Of a DNA stretch of 64,000 nt, positions 36,215-44,447 are shown one piece after another. Under the pieces are notes generated by a model. That model was not told the DNA's origin. It searched no databases and worked only from the letters and a program-made list of their open reading frames with translations. The position numbers and the translations under genes were made by a program. The first letter of the stretch is position 1. Every line of letters starts with the position of its first letter. The stretch comes from an uncultured Bacteroidaceae bacterium (lineage in GTDB: Bacteria; Bacteroidota; Bacteroidia; Bacteroidales; Bacteroidaceae), in assembly GCA_934394435.1 (NCBI GenBank), contig CAKRRN010000001.1, forward strand, positions 1 through 64,000, written 5' to 3'.

Positions 36215-37234
36215 CTATTTTGTTGCTTTCCAGACAGTTTTGCTCAGAATTCCGTCGGGGCTATCACCATGATAATCCCAATACATTACACCGTGTAGAT
36301 GTTGTTTTCTGGCGTATTTGCATTTCGCTTTAATTGAACGGGCATCGTCGTACCCCAGCACTACTCTGCCCTCTTGGTCTGTCATGTAGGGTACTTGAGC
36401 TTGTCGGTCCCAGTGTTTTACGAGTCCTGTCAGTTTTATAATCTCACGGAAGTCTTTGAAGTTGCCCACCTCCTCTGAGCCGCGCCCGTAGAAGGGAAGT
36501 CCCAATACCAGTTTTTCTGCAGGCACTCCTTGTTGCAGATGGGCAAGCATAGCTTTCTCACAGGTTCCTCCTTGAAATCTTTCTGAATTGAACAGAGGCG
36601 CATGATGTTGTGGTGCCCCACCCATGTCGTAGGTCATTATGTTGACGAAATCTACCTCGTTGATGAAAGAGGGAAAGTCGTAGAAGCTTCCTGACGCAGC
36701 TGTGGCAAGGGTGAGCAGATGATTGTTTCCCAATGCTTTGCGAAGGCTTTTCATCAGCAGAGTGAAGTTCTTCCGATCTGCGCTTGAACTGCTGATGCCT
36801 GCAGCATTGCTGCCTGGGTATTCCCAGTCAATGTCTATACCATCCAGTCCGTATTCGTCTACTGCTTGTGCGCAAGCGACGCTGAATCGCTCCCTGCTTG
36901 TCTCTTCAGATGCCATCTCGCTGAAGCCTCCTGCTCCCCATCCTCCTATGGAGAGCAGGATTTTCAGTTGCGGATTCTGTTTTTTTAGGGTTACTATGCT
37001 GTGCAGACGCTCTGGGTTGTCAATAGATACTCCATCGTGAGAGGGGTTTACCTTGCCAAAGGCATAGTTGATGTGTGTCATGAGTCTTGGGTCAGGTATA
37101 TCTTGGCTCCATGAGGTTACGTATGCCACTACCACCCTGCCCTGGTCATGGGTTTTGTGTGCTTGACAGGAGACGGTGAGACTGGCCAGTAATACGACCA
37201 GTGAGACTGCTATTTTTCGCCAAGTTTTTTGCAT
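36215..37234 (-). CDS. GH18 family (chitinase/ENGase-like) lipoprotein
   Basis: The signal ends in the lipobox LTVSC (C23 from the chosen start). The mature domain is a GH18 TIM barrel with the DxxDxDxE catalytic motif in GLDGIDIDWEYPGS, plus LLSIGGWGAGGFS, VDFVNIMTYDMGG and a late GVMYWDYHGD. It probably hydrolyses beta-1,4-linked GlcNAc polymers or N-glycan cores at the cell surface. I use the ATG at 37234, which has a good GGGAGGAAAG ribosome site. An ATG at 37255 in the same frame lies deeper inside lgt. Overlap with lgt is 25 bp. Confidence 0.88.
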   Translation of the reverse strand: MQKTWRKIAVSLVVLLASLTVSCQAHKTHDQGRVVVAYVTSWSQDIPDPRLMTHINYAFGKVNPSHDGVSIDNPERLHSIVTLKKQNPQLKILLSIGGWGAGGFSEMASEETSRERFSVACAQAVDEYGLDGIDIDWEYPGSNAAGISSSSADRKNFTLLMKSLRKALGNNHLLTLATAASGSFYDFPSFINEVDFVNIMTYDMGGAPQHHAPLFNSERFQGGTCEKAMLAHLQQGVPAEKLVLGLPFYGRGSEEVGNFKDFREIIKLTGLVKHWDRQAQVPYMTDQEGRVVLGYDDARSIKAKCKYARKQHLHGVMYWDYHGDSPDGILSKTVWKATK

Positions 37235-38094
37235 AACTTTCCTCCCATCATGCAATAAAGTCCTAATAGTACAAAAGGAACGCTGAGCAACTGTCCCATA
37301 TTGAACAACATACCATTTTCAAAACTAACCTGATTTTCCTTGGTGTATTCGATGAGTATACGGCTTGAGAAAATGAGCACAAGGCATAGTCCAAAGAAGA
37401 ATCCTGTACCTACCCGTTCGGGCTTGTGCTTGTAGAACCACCATCCGACAAAGAAGAAGCAAGCGTAGCAGATTGCTTCGTACAGCTGTCCAGGGTGTCG
37501 TGGAAGCATGTCGACACGCTCAAAGATGAATGCCCAGGGAACGTCTGTCACCCGTCCGATAATCTCAGAATTCATAAGGTTGCCTATACGTATGGCACAT
37601 GCACATATGGGAGTCACAATAGCCACATTGTCAAGCACCCTCATGAGATTGATTTTCTGGTTCTTGGAGTATAACACCAGAGCTAACATCAGTCCTAAGG
37701 TGCCACCATGGCTGGCTAATCCTTCGTAACCCGTAAATGCCCAGTGGGTATTGTTATTGCCAGTGGGAAGCCATTGCAGGGTGCTACTCCACTGGCTGGG
37801 GTCTGCTGTTTCGCGTATGGGAAGTAGCATCTCCGTGATGTGATGCAGGAAATAGCTTGGCTCATAGAAAAGACAATGCCCTAAGCGTGCACCTATCAGA
37901 ATACCCAAAAAGCAATATAGGAACATGGGATCGAACTGCTCCTCGGTTAGTTTCTGCTGTCTGAAGAGCTTGTGCATCAGTAGATAGACGCTCACTAAGC
38001 CAACACACCAGCAGAGCGAATACCAGCGTACAGCCAACGGACCTAGTTCGATGGCTGTGGTGGAAGGATTCCAGTGGATGAAGAGTTCTGTCAT
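37210..38094 (-). CDS. lgt: Prolipoprotein diacylglyceryl transferase
   Basis: Lgt transfers diacylglycerol from phosphatidylglycerol to the lipobox cysteine of prolipoproteins at the inner membrane. The 294-residue protein has about seven membrane helices and the family blocks GARLGHCLFYEP, HGGTLGLMLALVLY and RIGNLMNSEIIG, then HPGQLYEA. Its start overlaps the ychF stop by 4 bp. Several lipoproteins lie nearby (GH18, PorW-like, OmpA-like), all clients of this enzyme. Confidence 0.95.
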   Translation of the reverse strand: MTELFIHWNPSTTAIELGPLAVRWYSLCWCVGLVSVYLLMHKLFRQQKLTEEQFDPMFLYCFLGILIGARLGHCLFYEPSYFLHHITEMLLPIRETADPSQWSSTLQWLPTGNNNTHWAFTGYEGLASHGGTLGLMLALVLYSKNQKINLMRVLDNVAIVTPICACAIRIGNLMNSEIIGRVTDVPWAFIFERVDMLPRHPGQLYEAICYACFFFVGWWFYKHKPERVGTGFFFGLCLVLIFSSRILIEYTKENQVSFENGMLFNMGQLLSVPFVLLGLYCMMGGKLCKKLGEK

Positions 38095-39188
38095 ACGTTA
38101 AACCTGAAGTGCATGATGTCGCCGTCTTGTACGACATAGTCCTTACCTTCAACACCCATCTTTCCAGCTTCACGCACAGCAACTTCGGAACCGTAATGGA
38201 TGTAGTCTTCGTATTTGATGACTTCTGCGCGGATAAATCCTTTCTCAAAGTCAGTGTGTATCACGCCTGCGCATTGTGGAGCCTTCCAACCCTTGCGGAA
38301 TGTCCAGGCTTTCACTTCCATCTCACCTGCGGTGATGAAGGTCTGCAGAGTGAGCAGATGGTAGATGGCTTTGATGAGGCGGTTGCATCCGCTCTCTTTC
38401 AGTCCCATATCTTCCAAAAACATCTGTTTTTCCTCGTAGCTCTCCAGTTCTGCAATGTCCGCTTCTGTTTGTGCGCTGATTATCAGCATCTCGGCATCTT
38501 CTCCTTCGATAGCCTTGGCTACGGCTTCTGTGTAGGCGTTACCTTTTGATGCACTTGCATCGTCTACGTTGCATACATACAATACGGGCTTGGCGGTAAG
38601 CAGAAACAGACCTTTGGCTGCAGATTTCTCATCTTCGCTTTCAAAGCTTACCGTGCGTGCACTTTCTCCCTTGAGCAGAGCCTGCTTATAGGCCTCAATG
38701 ACTTCCAGCTCTACTTGAGCCTGTTTGTCGCCCCCCACGCGAGCTGCTTTCTCTACGCGTTTCAGACGATTTTCCAGTGTCTCCAAATCTTTCAACTGGA
38801 GCTCCATGTCGATAATCTCTTTATCGCGTACTGGGTCTACGCTACCGTCTACATGTACAATGTTACCGTTGTCGAAGCAACGAAGAACGTGTATGATGGC
38901 ATCGCATTCGCGTATGTTAGCCAGAAATTGGTTGCCTAGACCTTCACCCTTGCTGGCACCTTTTACCAGTCCTGCAATGTCAACAATGTCGCACACAGCT
39001 GGTACGATGCGCCCAGGGTGGACCAATTCTGCAAGTTTGGTCAGTCGCTCGTCAGGAACAGATACCTGTCCCAGCTGGGCGTCAATGGTACAAAAAGGGA
39101 AGTTTGCTGCCTGTGCTTTGGCACTGGACAGGCAATTGAAAAGGGTAGACTTGCCCACGTTGGGCAGTCCCACTATACCTGCTTTCAT
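38091..39188 (-). CDS. ychF: Ribosome-binding ATPase YchF
   Basis: This OBG-family P-loop ATPase (365 aa) starts MKAGIVGLPNVGKSTLFN with G1 and continues NFPFCTID, the G3 region DIVDIAGLVKGASKGEGLGN and the NVDD element. A coiled-coil insertion and the C-terminal TGS domain (WTFRKGWKAPQCAGVIHTDFEKGFIRAEVI) follow. It binds ribosomes and ATP. A TATCTTTG -7 box lies upstream at 39226-39233. Confidence 0.96.
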   Translation of the reverse strand: MKAGIVGLPNVGKSTLFNCLSSAKAQAANFPFCTIDAQLGQVSVPDERLTKLAELVHPGRIVPAVCDIVDIAGLVKGASKGEGLGNQFLANIRECDAIIHVLRCFDNGNIVHVDGSVDPVRDKEIIDMELQLKDLETLENRLKRVEKAARVGGDKQAQVELEVIEAYKQALLKGESARTVSFESEDEKSAAKGLFLLTAKPVLYVCNVDDASASKGNAYTEAVAKAIEGEDAEMLIISAQTEADIAELESYEEKQMFLEDMGLKESGCNRLIKAIYHLLTLQTFITAGEMEVKAWTFRKGWKAPQCAGVIHTDFEKGFIRAEVIKYEDYIHYGSEVAVREAGKMGVEGKDYVVQDGDIMHFRFNV

Positions 39189-39225
39189 ATAAGTGTTACT
39201 ATCTTATGTAGTTTGTATTTCTGGG

Positions 39226-39233
39226 CAAAGATA
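39226..39233 (-). promoter_or_regulatory. Putative -7 element for ychF
   Basis: The minus strand reads TATCTTTG, 37 bp upstream of the ychF start. No -33 box is clear. Confidence 0.5.
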
Positions 39234-39305
39234 ATGCTTTTCGGTGAGCTGGGGGAGTGTTATGGGTAAGTAATGTGTAAAAACTCCTGTCTTTGAGCCT
39301 GCAGT

Positions 39306-42113
39306 TTAGTGGGCCTCAAGCCAGTTGGAACCCCAACCAGAGTCCGCGATGAGAGGTACACGCAGGGTGAAGGCTTGCTGCATTTCCTCGATGACGAGCG
39401 CTTCGAGACGGTCCTTCTCCTCGGGTGGTACGCTGAAATTGAGTTCATCATGCACTTGCAGAATCATTTTGGAGTGCATTTGTTCAGCATCCAGACGTTG
39501 CTGGATGTGTATCATGGCCAGCTTGATGATGTCTGCGGCAGAACCTTGTATAGGGGCGTTGATGGCATTTCGCTCGGCGTATCCACGCACCACGGCATTA
39601 TGGCTGTTGATGTCGGGCAGGTAGCACCGACGGTGGCAGAGGGTTTCTGTGTAGCCTTTCTCGCGTGCCATTTCAATGCTACGTGTCATGTATTGGCGCA
39701 CTCCTGGGTATGTGGCAAAGTACCCATCGATGAGGCTCTTGGCTTCTTGGCGTGAAACACCCATGCGCTCTGCCAGTCCGAATGCGCTGATGCCATAGAT
39801 TATTCCGAAGTTTGCCGTTTTGGCCTTGCGACGTTCGTCGGATGTGACTTCTGTAATGTCCTTGTGGAAGATTTTGGCAGCGGTGGCGGCGTGGATGTCA
39901 TCACCGTGGGAGAATGCGCTGATGAGGTTCTCGTCTTGGCTCAGATGCGCCATGATGCGAAGTTCTATTTGGCTGTAGTCAGCGCTGAAGAAAAGTTCTC
40001 CCTCATCTGGTATGAATGCTCGTCGTACTTCCTTGCCTAGAGCATCGCGTACGGGTATGTTTTGCAGGTTGGGATTGCTGCTTGATAACCGCCCTGTGGC
40101 TGCCACTGTCTGGTTAAACGAGGTATGTATGTGTCCTGTCGTGGGATTAACCAGAAGGGGTAGAGCATCGATGTAGGTGCTGAGTAGCTTTTTCAAACCA
40201 CGGTATGTCAATATCTTATCCACGATGGGATGTTTTGGACGCAGGCTTTCCAGCACTTCCTCGCTCGTGACGTATTGTCCTGTCTTGGTCTTTTTGGCTT
40301 TAGTGGAGAGTTGCAGACGATCGAAGAGAATCTCACCCACCTGTCGAGGACTTGACACATTGAAGTCCATGCCAGCCATTTCGTGAATCTCCTGTTCCAT
40401 CTGACTCATCTGCTGGGTGTAGAGCCTGGAGGTTTCTTCCAGTCCCTTCGTATCAATGCGCACACCGTTACGCTCCATCTGTGCCAATACGGGCATGAGG
40501 GGCATTTCGATATTTTGTAGTAGGGTAGTACAACCCTCTTTTTCGAGTAGGGGTGTGAATATGTTTTTTAATCTTAAAGTCACGTCCGCATCTTCTGCAG
40601 CGTAGGGACAGACGTCTTCTGGAGAAACATCAGCCATGTTGCGCTGATGCTTTCCCGTGCCAATGAGTTCCTCGATGTGTATGGTCTGATAGTTCAAGTA
40701 TGCTTCTGCCAAATAGTCCATACCGTGTCGCATCTCTGGATGTAGCAGATAATGGGCTATCATGGTGTCGAACATGGGACCAGACAGATGAATGCCACAG
40801 GAGCGTAATACCTGTAGGTCATATTTTATGTTTTGTCCCACCTTCAGCGTTGTAGGTTTTTCCAGTATGGCTTTGAATTCTCCTGCTACACCCGAAGGGT
40901 CTTTGCCCACAGGCACATACCATGCCTCGCCTTCACGTATGGCAAAACTCATGCCCACCAGTGTGGCACGCATGGGGTCTGTGTTGGTAGTTTCTGTGTC
41001 GATACAGATTTCAGATGCAGCGGAAAGCTTCTGGATGAGTTCGGCACGCTTCTCGGGTGTGTCTGCTAAATGATAGTGTGCCCCAGTATCTTTCCATGTG
41101 AGCATTTTGTTTGATTGCGTTGTGTCGGCAAACAAGTCGCCTTGCAGATCTGTTTGCGACTGTTTTTCCTCAGTCTGTGCAAACATGTCGCCTTGAACAT
41201 ATTCTCCCGTAGACTTTGATTTTATTGTGGTGGTAGTGGGGGAGGATGCTTTTAATTTTCGGCGCATGAGTGTGCGGAACTCCAGTCGCTCGTAGATTTC
41301 CTGTAGACGGTCTGTGTCTGGTTCGGTTAGTGCCAGGTTGTCCAGGTCAAGGGAAATGGGTACGTCTGTGCGTATGGTTGCTAGCCAGTAACTTGTCTTT
41401 ATCTGTTCCGCGTTTTGCTCCACTTTCTGTTTCAATGCACCTTTCAGATTGTCTGTACCCATAAGGAGCTTCTCAACGCTTCCAAATTGCAGGATAAGTC
41501 GAGCTGCAGTCTTCTCTCCCACACCAGGGCAACCAGGGATGTTGTCGACGGAGTCACCCATAAGTGCTAACATGTCAATTACTTGTTTTGGATTTTCAAG
41601 TCCCCATTTAGCACACACCTCTGATGGGCCCATAATCATTGCTTCTGCCTTTCCAACTGCAGGTTTATACATACGTGTATGCTCCGTCACCAGTTGTCCG
41701 TAGTCTTTGTCTGGTGTCATCATGAAGGTCTCTATGCCTTGTTCGTCTGCCTGATGTGCAAGTGTGCCTATAACATCATCTGCCTCGAATCCTTCCACTT
41801 CAAGTTGTGGAATATGATACGCTTCAAGAATCTGCTTGATGAATGGTACTGCCAGGCGAATGGCTTCAGGTGTTTCTTCGCGTTGAGCCTTGTAAAGTGG
41901 ATAGGCTTTGTGGCGAAAGGTGCCACCTGGTGGGTCAAAAGCAACTCCCAAGTGCGTGGGTTGTTCCTTCTGGATAACTTCCTCCAGGGTGTTTACAAAT
42001 CCCAAGATGGCAGATGTATTTTCTCCACGCGAATTCATTCGTGGGTTTTTGATAAACGCATAATAGGCACGGTAAATCAGTGCGTAAGCGTCCAGCAGAT
42101 AGAGTTTCTTCAT
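39306..42113 (-). CDS. polA: DNA polymerase I
   Basis: This 935-residue repair polymerase has all three domains: a 5'-3' exonuclease (residues about 1-290, LLDAYALIYRAYYAF and GDSVDNIPGCPGVGEKTA), a 3'-5' exonuclease (about 340-530, ICIDTETTNTDPM) and the polymerase (about 560-935). Polymerase motif A is FSADYSQIELRIMAH, the O-helix is RRKAKTANFGIIYG and motif C is LQVHDELNFSV. The proofreading acidic residues appear intact. A low-complexity linker lies at about 290-335. Confidence 0.97.
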   Translation of the reverse strand: MKKLYLLDAYALIYRAYYAFIKNPRMNSRGENTSAILGFVNTLEEVIQKEQPTHLGVAFDPPGGTFRHKAYPLYKAQREETPEAIRLAVPFIKQILEAYHIPQLEVEGFEADDVIGTLAHQADEQGIETFMMTPDKDYGQLVTEHTRMYKPAVGKAEAMIMGPSEVCAKWGLENPKQVIDMLALMGDSVDNIPGCPGVGEKTAARLILQFGSVEKLLMGTDNLKGALKQKVEQNAEQIKTSYWLATIRTDVPISLDLDNLALTEPDTDRLQEIYERLEFRTLMRRKLKASSPTTTTIKSKSTGEYVQGDMFAQTEEKQSQTDLQGDLFADTTQSNKMLTWKDTGAHYHLADTPEKRAELIQKLSAASEICIDTETTNTDPMRATLVGMSFAIREGEAWYVPVGKDPSGVAGEFKAILEKPTTLKVGQNIKYDLQVLRSCGIHLSGPMFDTMIAHYLLHPEMRHGMDYLAEAYLNYQTIHIEELIGTGKHQRNMADVSPEDVCPYAAEDADVTLRLKNIFTPLLEKEGCTTLLQNIEMPLMPVLAQMERNGVRIDTKGLEETSRLYTQQMSQMEQEIHEMAGMDFNVSSPRQVGEILFDRLQLSTKAKKTKTGQYVTSEEVLESLRPKHPIVDKILTYRGLKKLLSTYIDALPLLVNPTTGHIHTSFNQTVAATGRLSSSNPNLQNIPVRDALGKEVRRAFIPDEGELFFSADYSQIELRIMAHLSQDENLISAFSHGDDIHAATAAKIFHKDITEVTSDERRKAKTANFGIIYGISAFGLAERMGVSRQEAKSLIDGYFATYPGVRQYMTRSIEMAREKGYTETLCHRRCYLPDINSHNAVVRGYAERNAINAPIQGSAADIIKLAMIHIQQRLDAEQMHSKMILQVHDELNFSVPPEEKDRLEALVIEEMQQAFTLRVPLIADSGWGSNWLEAH

Positions 42114-42175
42114 TCGTGTGCGTAATTATATGTGTAAAAGTAGAAAAAAAAGACGAAAGGGTGACTGTTTTTGCG

Positions 42176-42183
42176 TAATTTTG
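42176..42183 (+). promoter_or_regulatory. Putative -7 element for the polyprenyl synthase gene
   Basis: TAATTTTG matches TAnnTTTG and lies 16 bp before the ATG at 42200. The 5' leader would therefore be very short. Confidence 0.5.
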
Positions 42184-42199
42184 CACCCGAAGAAAACAA

Positions 42200-43177
42200 A
42201 TGATGAATACACTGGAGTCAATACAAGCACCTGTGCAGGTGGAATTGCAGGAGTTTCGAAGACAGTTTGCCGAGACGTTGCATTCTGATAACATCCTGTT
42301 GCAAACAGCATTGAATCACATTCTGAATCGTTGTGGCAAAATGGTGCGTCCTACCATGGTGATGCTCTCTGCTCGTTCTGTAGGAGAGGTGAACCAGCGT
42401 GTGATGGATGTGGCATTGGCTTTGGAATTGCTTCACACAGCCAGTCTGGTTCATGATGATGTGGTGGACGAGAGCGATGAAAGACGTGGACAAAGTTCTG
42501 TTAATGCGCTGATGACTAATCAGATAGCTGTTCTTGTGGGTGACTATGTGTTGAGTCGTTCGTTGCATCATGCGGCCCTTACAGGTTCTGCCGAGATAGT
42601 CTCTGCTGTGGCTATGTTAGGTCAAACGTTAGCTGACGGTGAATTGCAGCAACTTGCAAATCTAGATCGTGAGGAAATAGATGAGGCTTCCTATTATAGT
42701 GTAGTACGTAAGAAAACAGCCAGTCTCTTTGCCACGTGTGCACAGTTGGGTATTATGGCAGCAGGTGGATCTTCTGAGCAGGCAGAACGAATGAGGCAGT
42801 TGGGTAGTCTGGTAGGCACTTGTTTCCAGCTTCGTGATGATCTTCTGGATTTCTGCGGTAGCGAAAAGCTTGGAAAGCCAGCTGGTAATGACATGTGCGA
42901 GGGTAAGATAACTCTGCCCGTAATCTCTGCTTTGAAGCATTCGGGTAATGAGGAGATACGTCGTCTGGCTCTGCTGGTACGTCATAAGGAAGCAACGGAG
43001 GATGATATTCGGACGTTAACCGAGATGGCCACGAAAGAGGGTGGGGTAGACTATACACGATGGGCAATGAACGAGTTTAGCGTGATGGCGGATGGCTTGA
43101 TCGACGAGAAGGCTGACCCCGATGTGGTGAAGGCTCTGCATGCTTTTGTGCTCTTCATGTCCGATCGTGATTTCTAA
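42200..43177 (+). CDS. ispB: Polyprenyl diphosphate synthase (trans, octaprenyl type)
   Basis: This 325-residue trans-isoprenyl diphosphate synthase has the first aspartate-rich motif in LVHDDVVDESDERRG (about residue 90) and the second in FQLRDDLLDFCGS (about 215). GKMVRPTMVMLSA lies upstream. It makes the long side chain of menaquinone or a related quinone from IPP and an allylic primer. Chain length cannot be told from the motif alone, so the ispB symbol is tentative. Confidence 0.85.
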   Translation: MMNTLESIQAPVQVELQEFRRQFAETLHSDNILLQTALNHILNRCGKMVRPTMVMLSARSVGEVNQRVMDVALALELLHTASLVHDDVVDESDERRGQSSVNALMTNQIAVLVGDYVLSRSLHHAALTGSAEIVSAVAMLGQTLADGELQQLANLDREEIDEASYYSVVRKKTASLFATCAQLGIMAAGGSSEQAERMRQLGSLVGTCFQLRDDLLDFCGSEKLGKPAGNDMCEGKITLPVISALKHSGNEEIRRLALLVRHKEATEDDIRTLTEMATKEGGVDYTRWAMNEFSVMADGLIDEKADPDVVKALHAFVLFMSDRDF

Positions 43178-43288
43178 GACAGCATACTCCCCTACGTTGG
43201 TAAATGTTAACGATATAGGAGAGTTGTTTTTGGAGCTGAGAAGGTAGAAGTAGGCTCCCCCGATAGACCTCTTAAAATAGAGTCCTAA

Positions 43289-43418
43289 GATACTTTGCCA
43301 AGTAATATAGGATACTTTGCCAAGTAATATAGGATACTTCGCCAAGTAATATAGGATACTTTGCCAAGTAATATAGGATACTTCGCCAAGTAATATAAGA
43401 TACTTTGCCAAGTATCTT
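43289..43418. repeat. 22-bp tandem repeat array, about 6 units
   Basis: Units start at 43289, 43311, 43333, 43355, 43377 and 43399, with consensus GATACTTyGCCAAGTAATAT. The unit ends in AG, and the last copy is degenerate. Each unit contains a small palindrome, TACTT-nGCC-AAGTA, and the only recurring variation is T or C at one loop position. There are no spacers, so it is not CRISPR. Reading frames through it are periodic artefacts. Confidence 0.9.
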
Positions 43419-43533
43419 CGGAACCTGACCGTTCAGCCTTGGGGCTGGATGGTGAAGGAATATGGATTGCCTCTTGATATTTCCTAGTAGAACCTCAAAA
43501 GGATCAGACGAAAACCTCAAACTGGGTAATAGA

Positions 43534-43729
43534 CCCAAATCGGTCATTAGACCGAAACAAAGAACCCATTCCTGCTGATGGATAGTTCTTACCAATCCCT
43601 ATCAGCCTTTCTTCCGGCATCTTGTTTCCAGACTTGTCTTGACATAGCCCACTATGCCTTCGACACGTCTGAAAACAATCTGCTCGAAAAAAAGACTAAT
43701 ATGAATCAGTATCTAATGACCGATTTGGG
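43534..43729 (+). repeat. 196-bp element with perfect 18-bp terminal inverted repeats
   Basis: The ends CCCAAATCGGTCATTAGA (43534-43551) and its exact complement (43712-43729) bound an interior with no gene. The interior is over 95% identical to the copy at 56938-57133. No clear target-site duplication was found. Short length, inverted ends, multiple intergenic copies and a deletion derivative fit a MITE-like non-autonomous element. No matching transposase is in this window. Confidence 0.85.
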
Positions 43730-43802
43730 ATAAAAAATCATTTTCTTCTTGTCATAAAACAAACCGAAAATCGTTTGCAAGATGATGTATTAGCGTGATG
43801 AA

Positions 43803-44166
43803 GGCTCACTCGATAAGCTGGGTTCAGCAGGAATTTAGTGGGGACTGACTAATAGAAGCAACCGTTTTTTCACAAGTAAGAATGGATGGTAAGGGAGTAT
43901 AGAAAGTAACACGTATTAGGTGTTAAATATTCAATGTTCAAGTAAGATGTCTTCATTGACCATTGAAGACGTCTTACTTTTTAGAGTGACTTTTATTGTG
44001 ATTTCCGTAGATACGTTTTCTCATGGTATAAACAGTAAAAAGGTAGACGCACTATCCATCTTGTAAAACGGTAATAGTGGGCTATTATAATAGCCCTTTT
44101 CTTTTTTCCTAACTAGGAAAATATTTTTCTCCAACTAGGAAAATAAACTGAGCCGTTTTTCGTATG
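43803..44166 (+). repeat. Large non-coding repeat, copy A (about 364 bp)
   Basis: It aligns over its length with copy B at 56402-56811 in the same orientation. Shared blocks are GGCTCAC-CGATAA, CTAATAGAAGCAA, AAGTAAGAATGGATGGT, GTAGATACGTTTTC, AAAAAGGTAGACG and GTAATAGT-GGC. A 16-bp hairpin with one mismatch (43940-43955 with 43964-43979, followed by TTTTT) occurs only in copy A. The two copies differ by indels, and no reading frame is conserved. Confidence 0.75.
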
Positions 44167-44189
44167 AATCTTATTATTATCTCCTTTGT

Positions 44190-44349
44190 ACAGGCAAGCA
44201 AGCTGGCTTATAAGTACTGGTTATTCCTGTGAATTGTGTCCAAAACTTCCCCTGTTTTATCGGTAAGCTACGATGACCTTATAATTGATATTATGGAATT
44301 CTTGTTTGCTGTCTTCTTGTGCGAGAAATTATCCTATGACCGATTCGGG
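44190..44349. repeat. CCTGTGAATTGTGT module and solitary TIR-like end
   Basis: GGCTTATAAG, then CCTGTGAATTGTGT, then AACTTCCCCTG corresponds to modules at about 410-465 and 31890-31920. Further on, CCTATGACCGATTCGGG (44333-44349) resembles a single right end of the 196-bp element. The stretch has no gene. Confidence 0.5.
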
Positions 44350-44368
44350 TTAAAGAGCAATTAGTAAT

Positions 44369-44408
44369 GAAGAAGCCTGTCGCAAGGGGTGTTGCGACAG
44401 GCTTCTTC
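44369..44408. terminator. Strong hairpin downstream of the OmpA lipoprotein gene
   Basis: A perfect 17-bp stem pairs GAAGAAGCCTGTCGCAA with TTGCGACAGGCTTCTTC around a 6-nt loop, 40 bp past the stop of the minus-strand gene. The T-tract is weak on both sides, so it may also protect the mRNA 3' end. Confidence 0.65.
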
Positions 44409-44447
44409 GTGGTGTGTGGTTCCCTAATGAGAGGAGTAGGGCAGGGG

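Noticed and set aside
43289..43418. Possible CRISPR array
   Set aside because: Units are 22 bp, head to tail and without spacers, and no cas genes are present.
43016..43595. Minus-strand reading frames with repeated LGEVSYITWQ and YYLAKYPIL peptides
   Set aside because: The peptide periodicity is only the 22-bp tandem DNA repeat read in three frames. There is no start context or homology, and the frames overlap the polyprenyl synthase gene or repeats.
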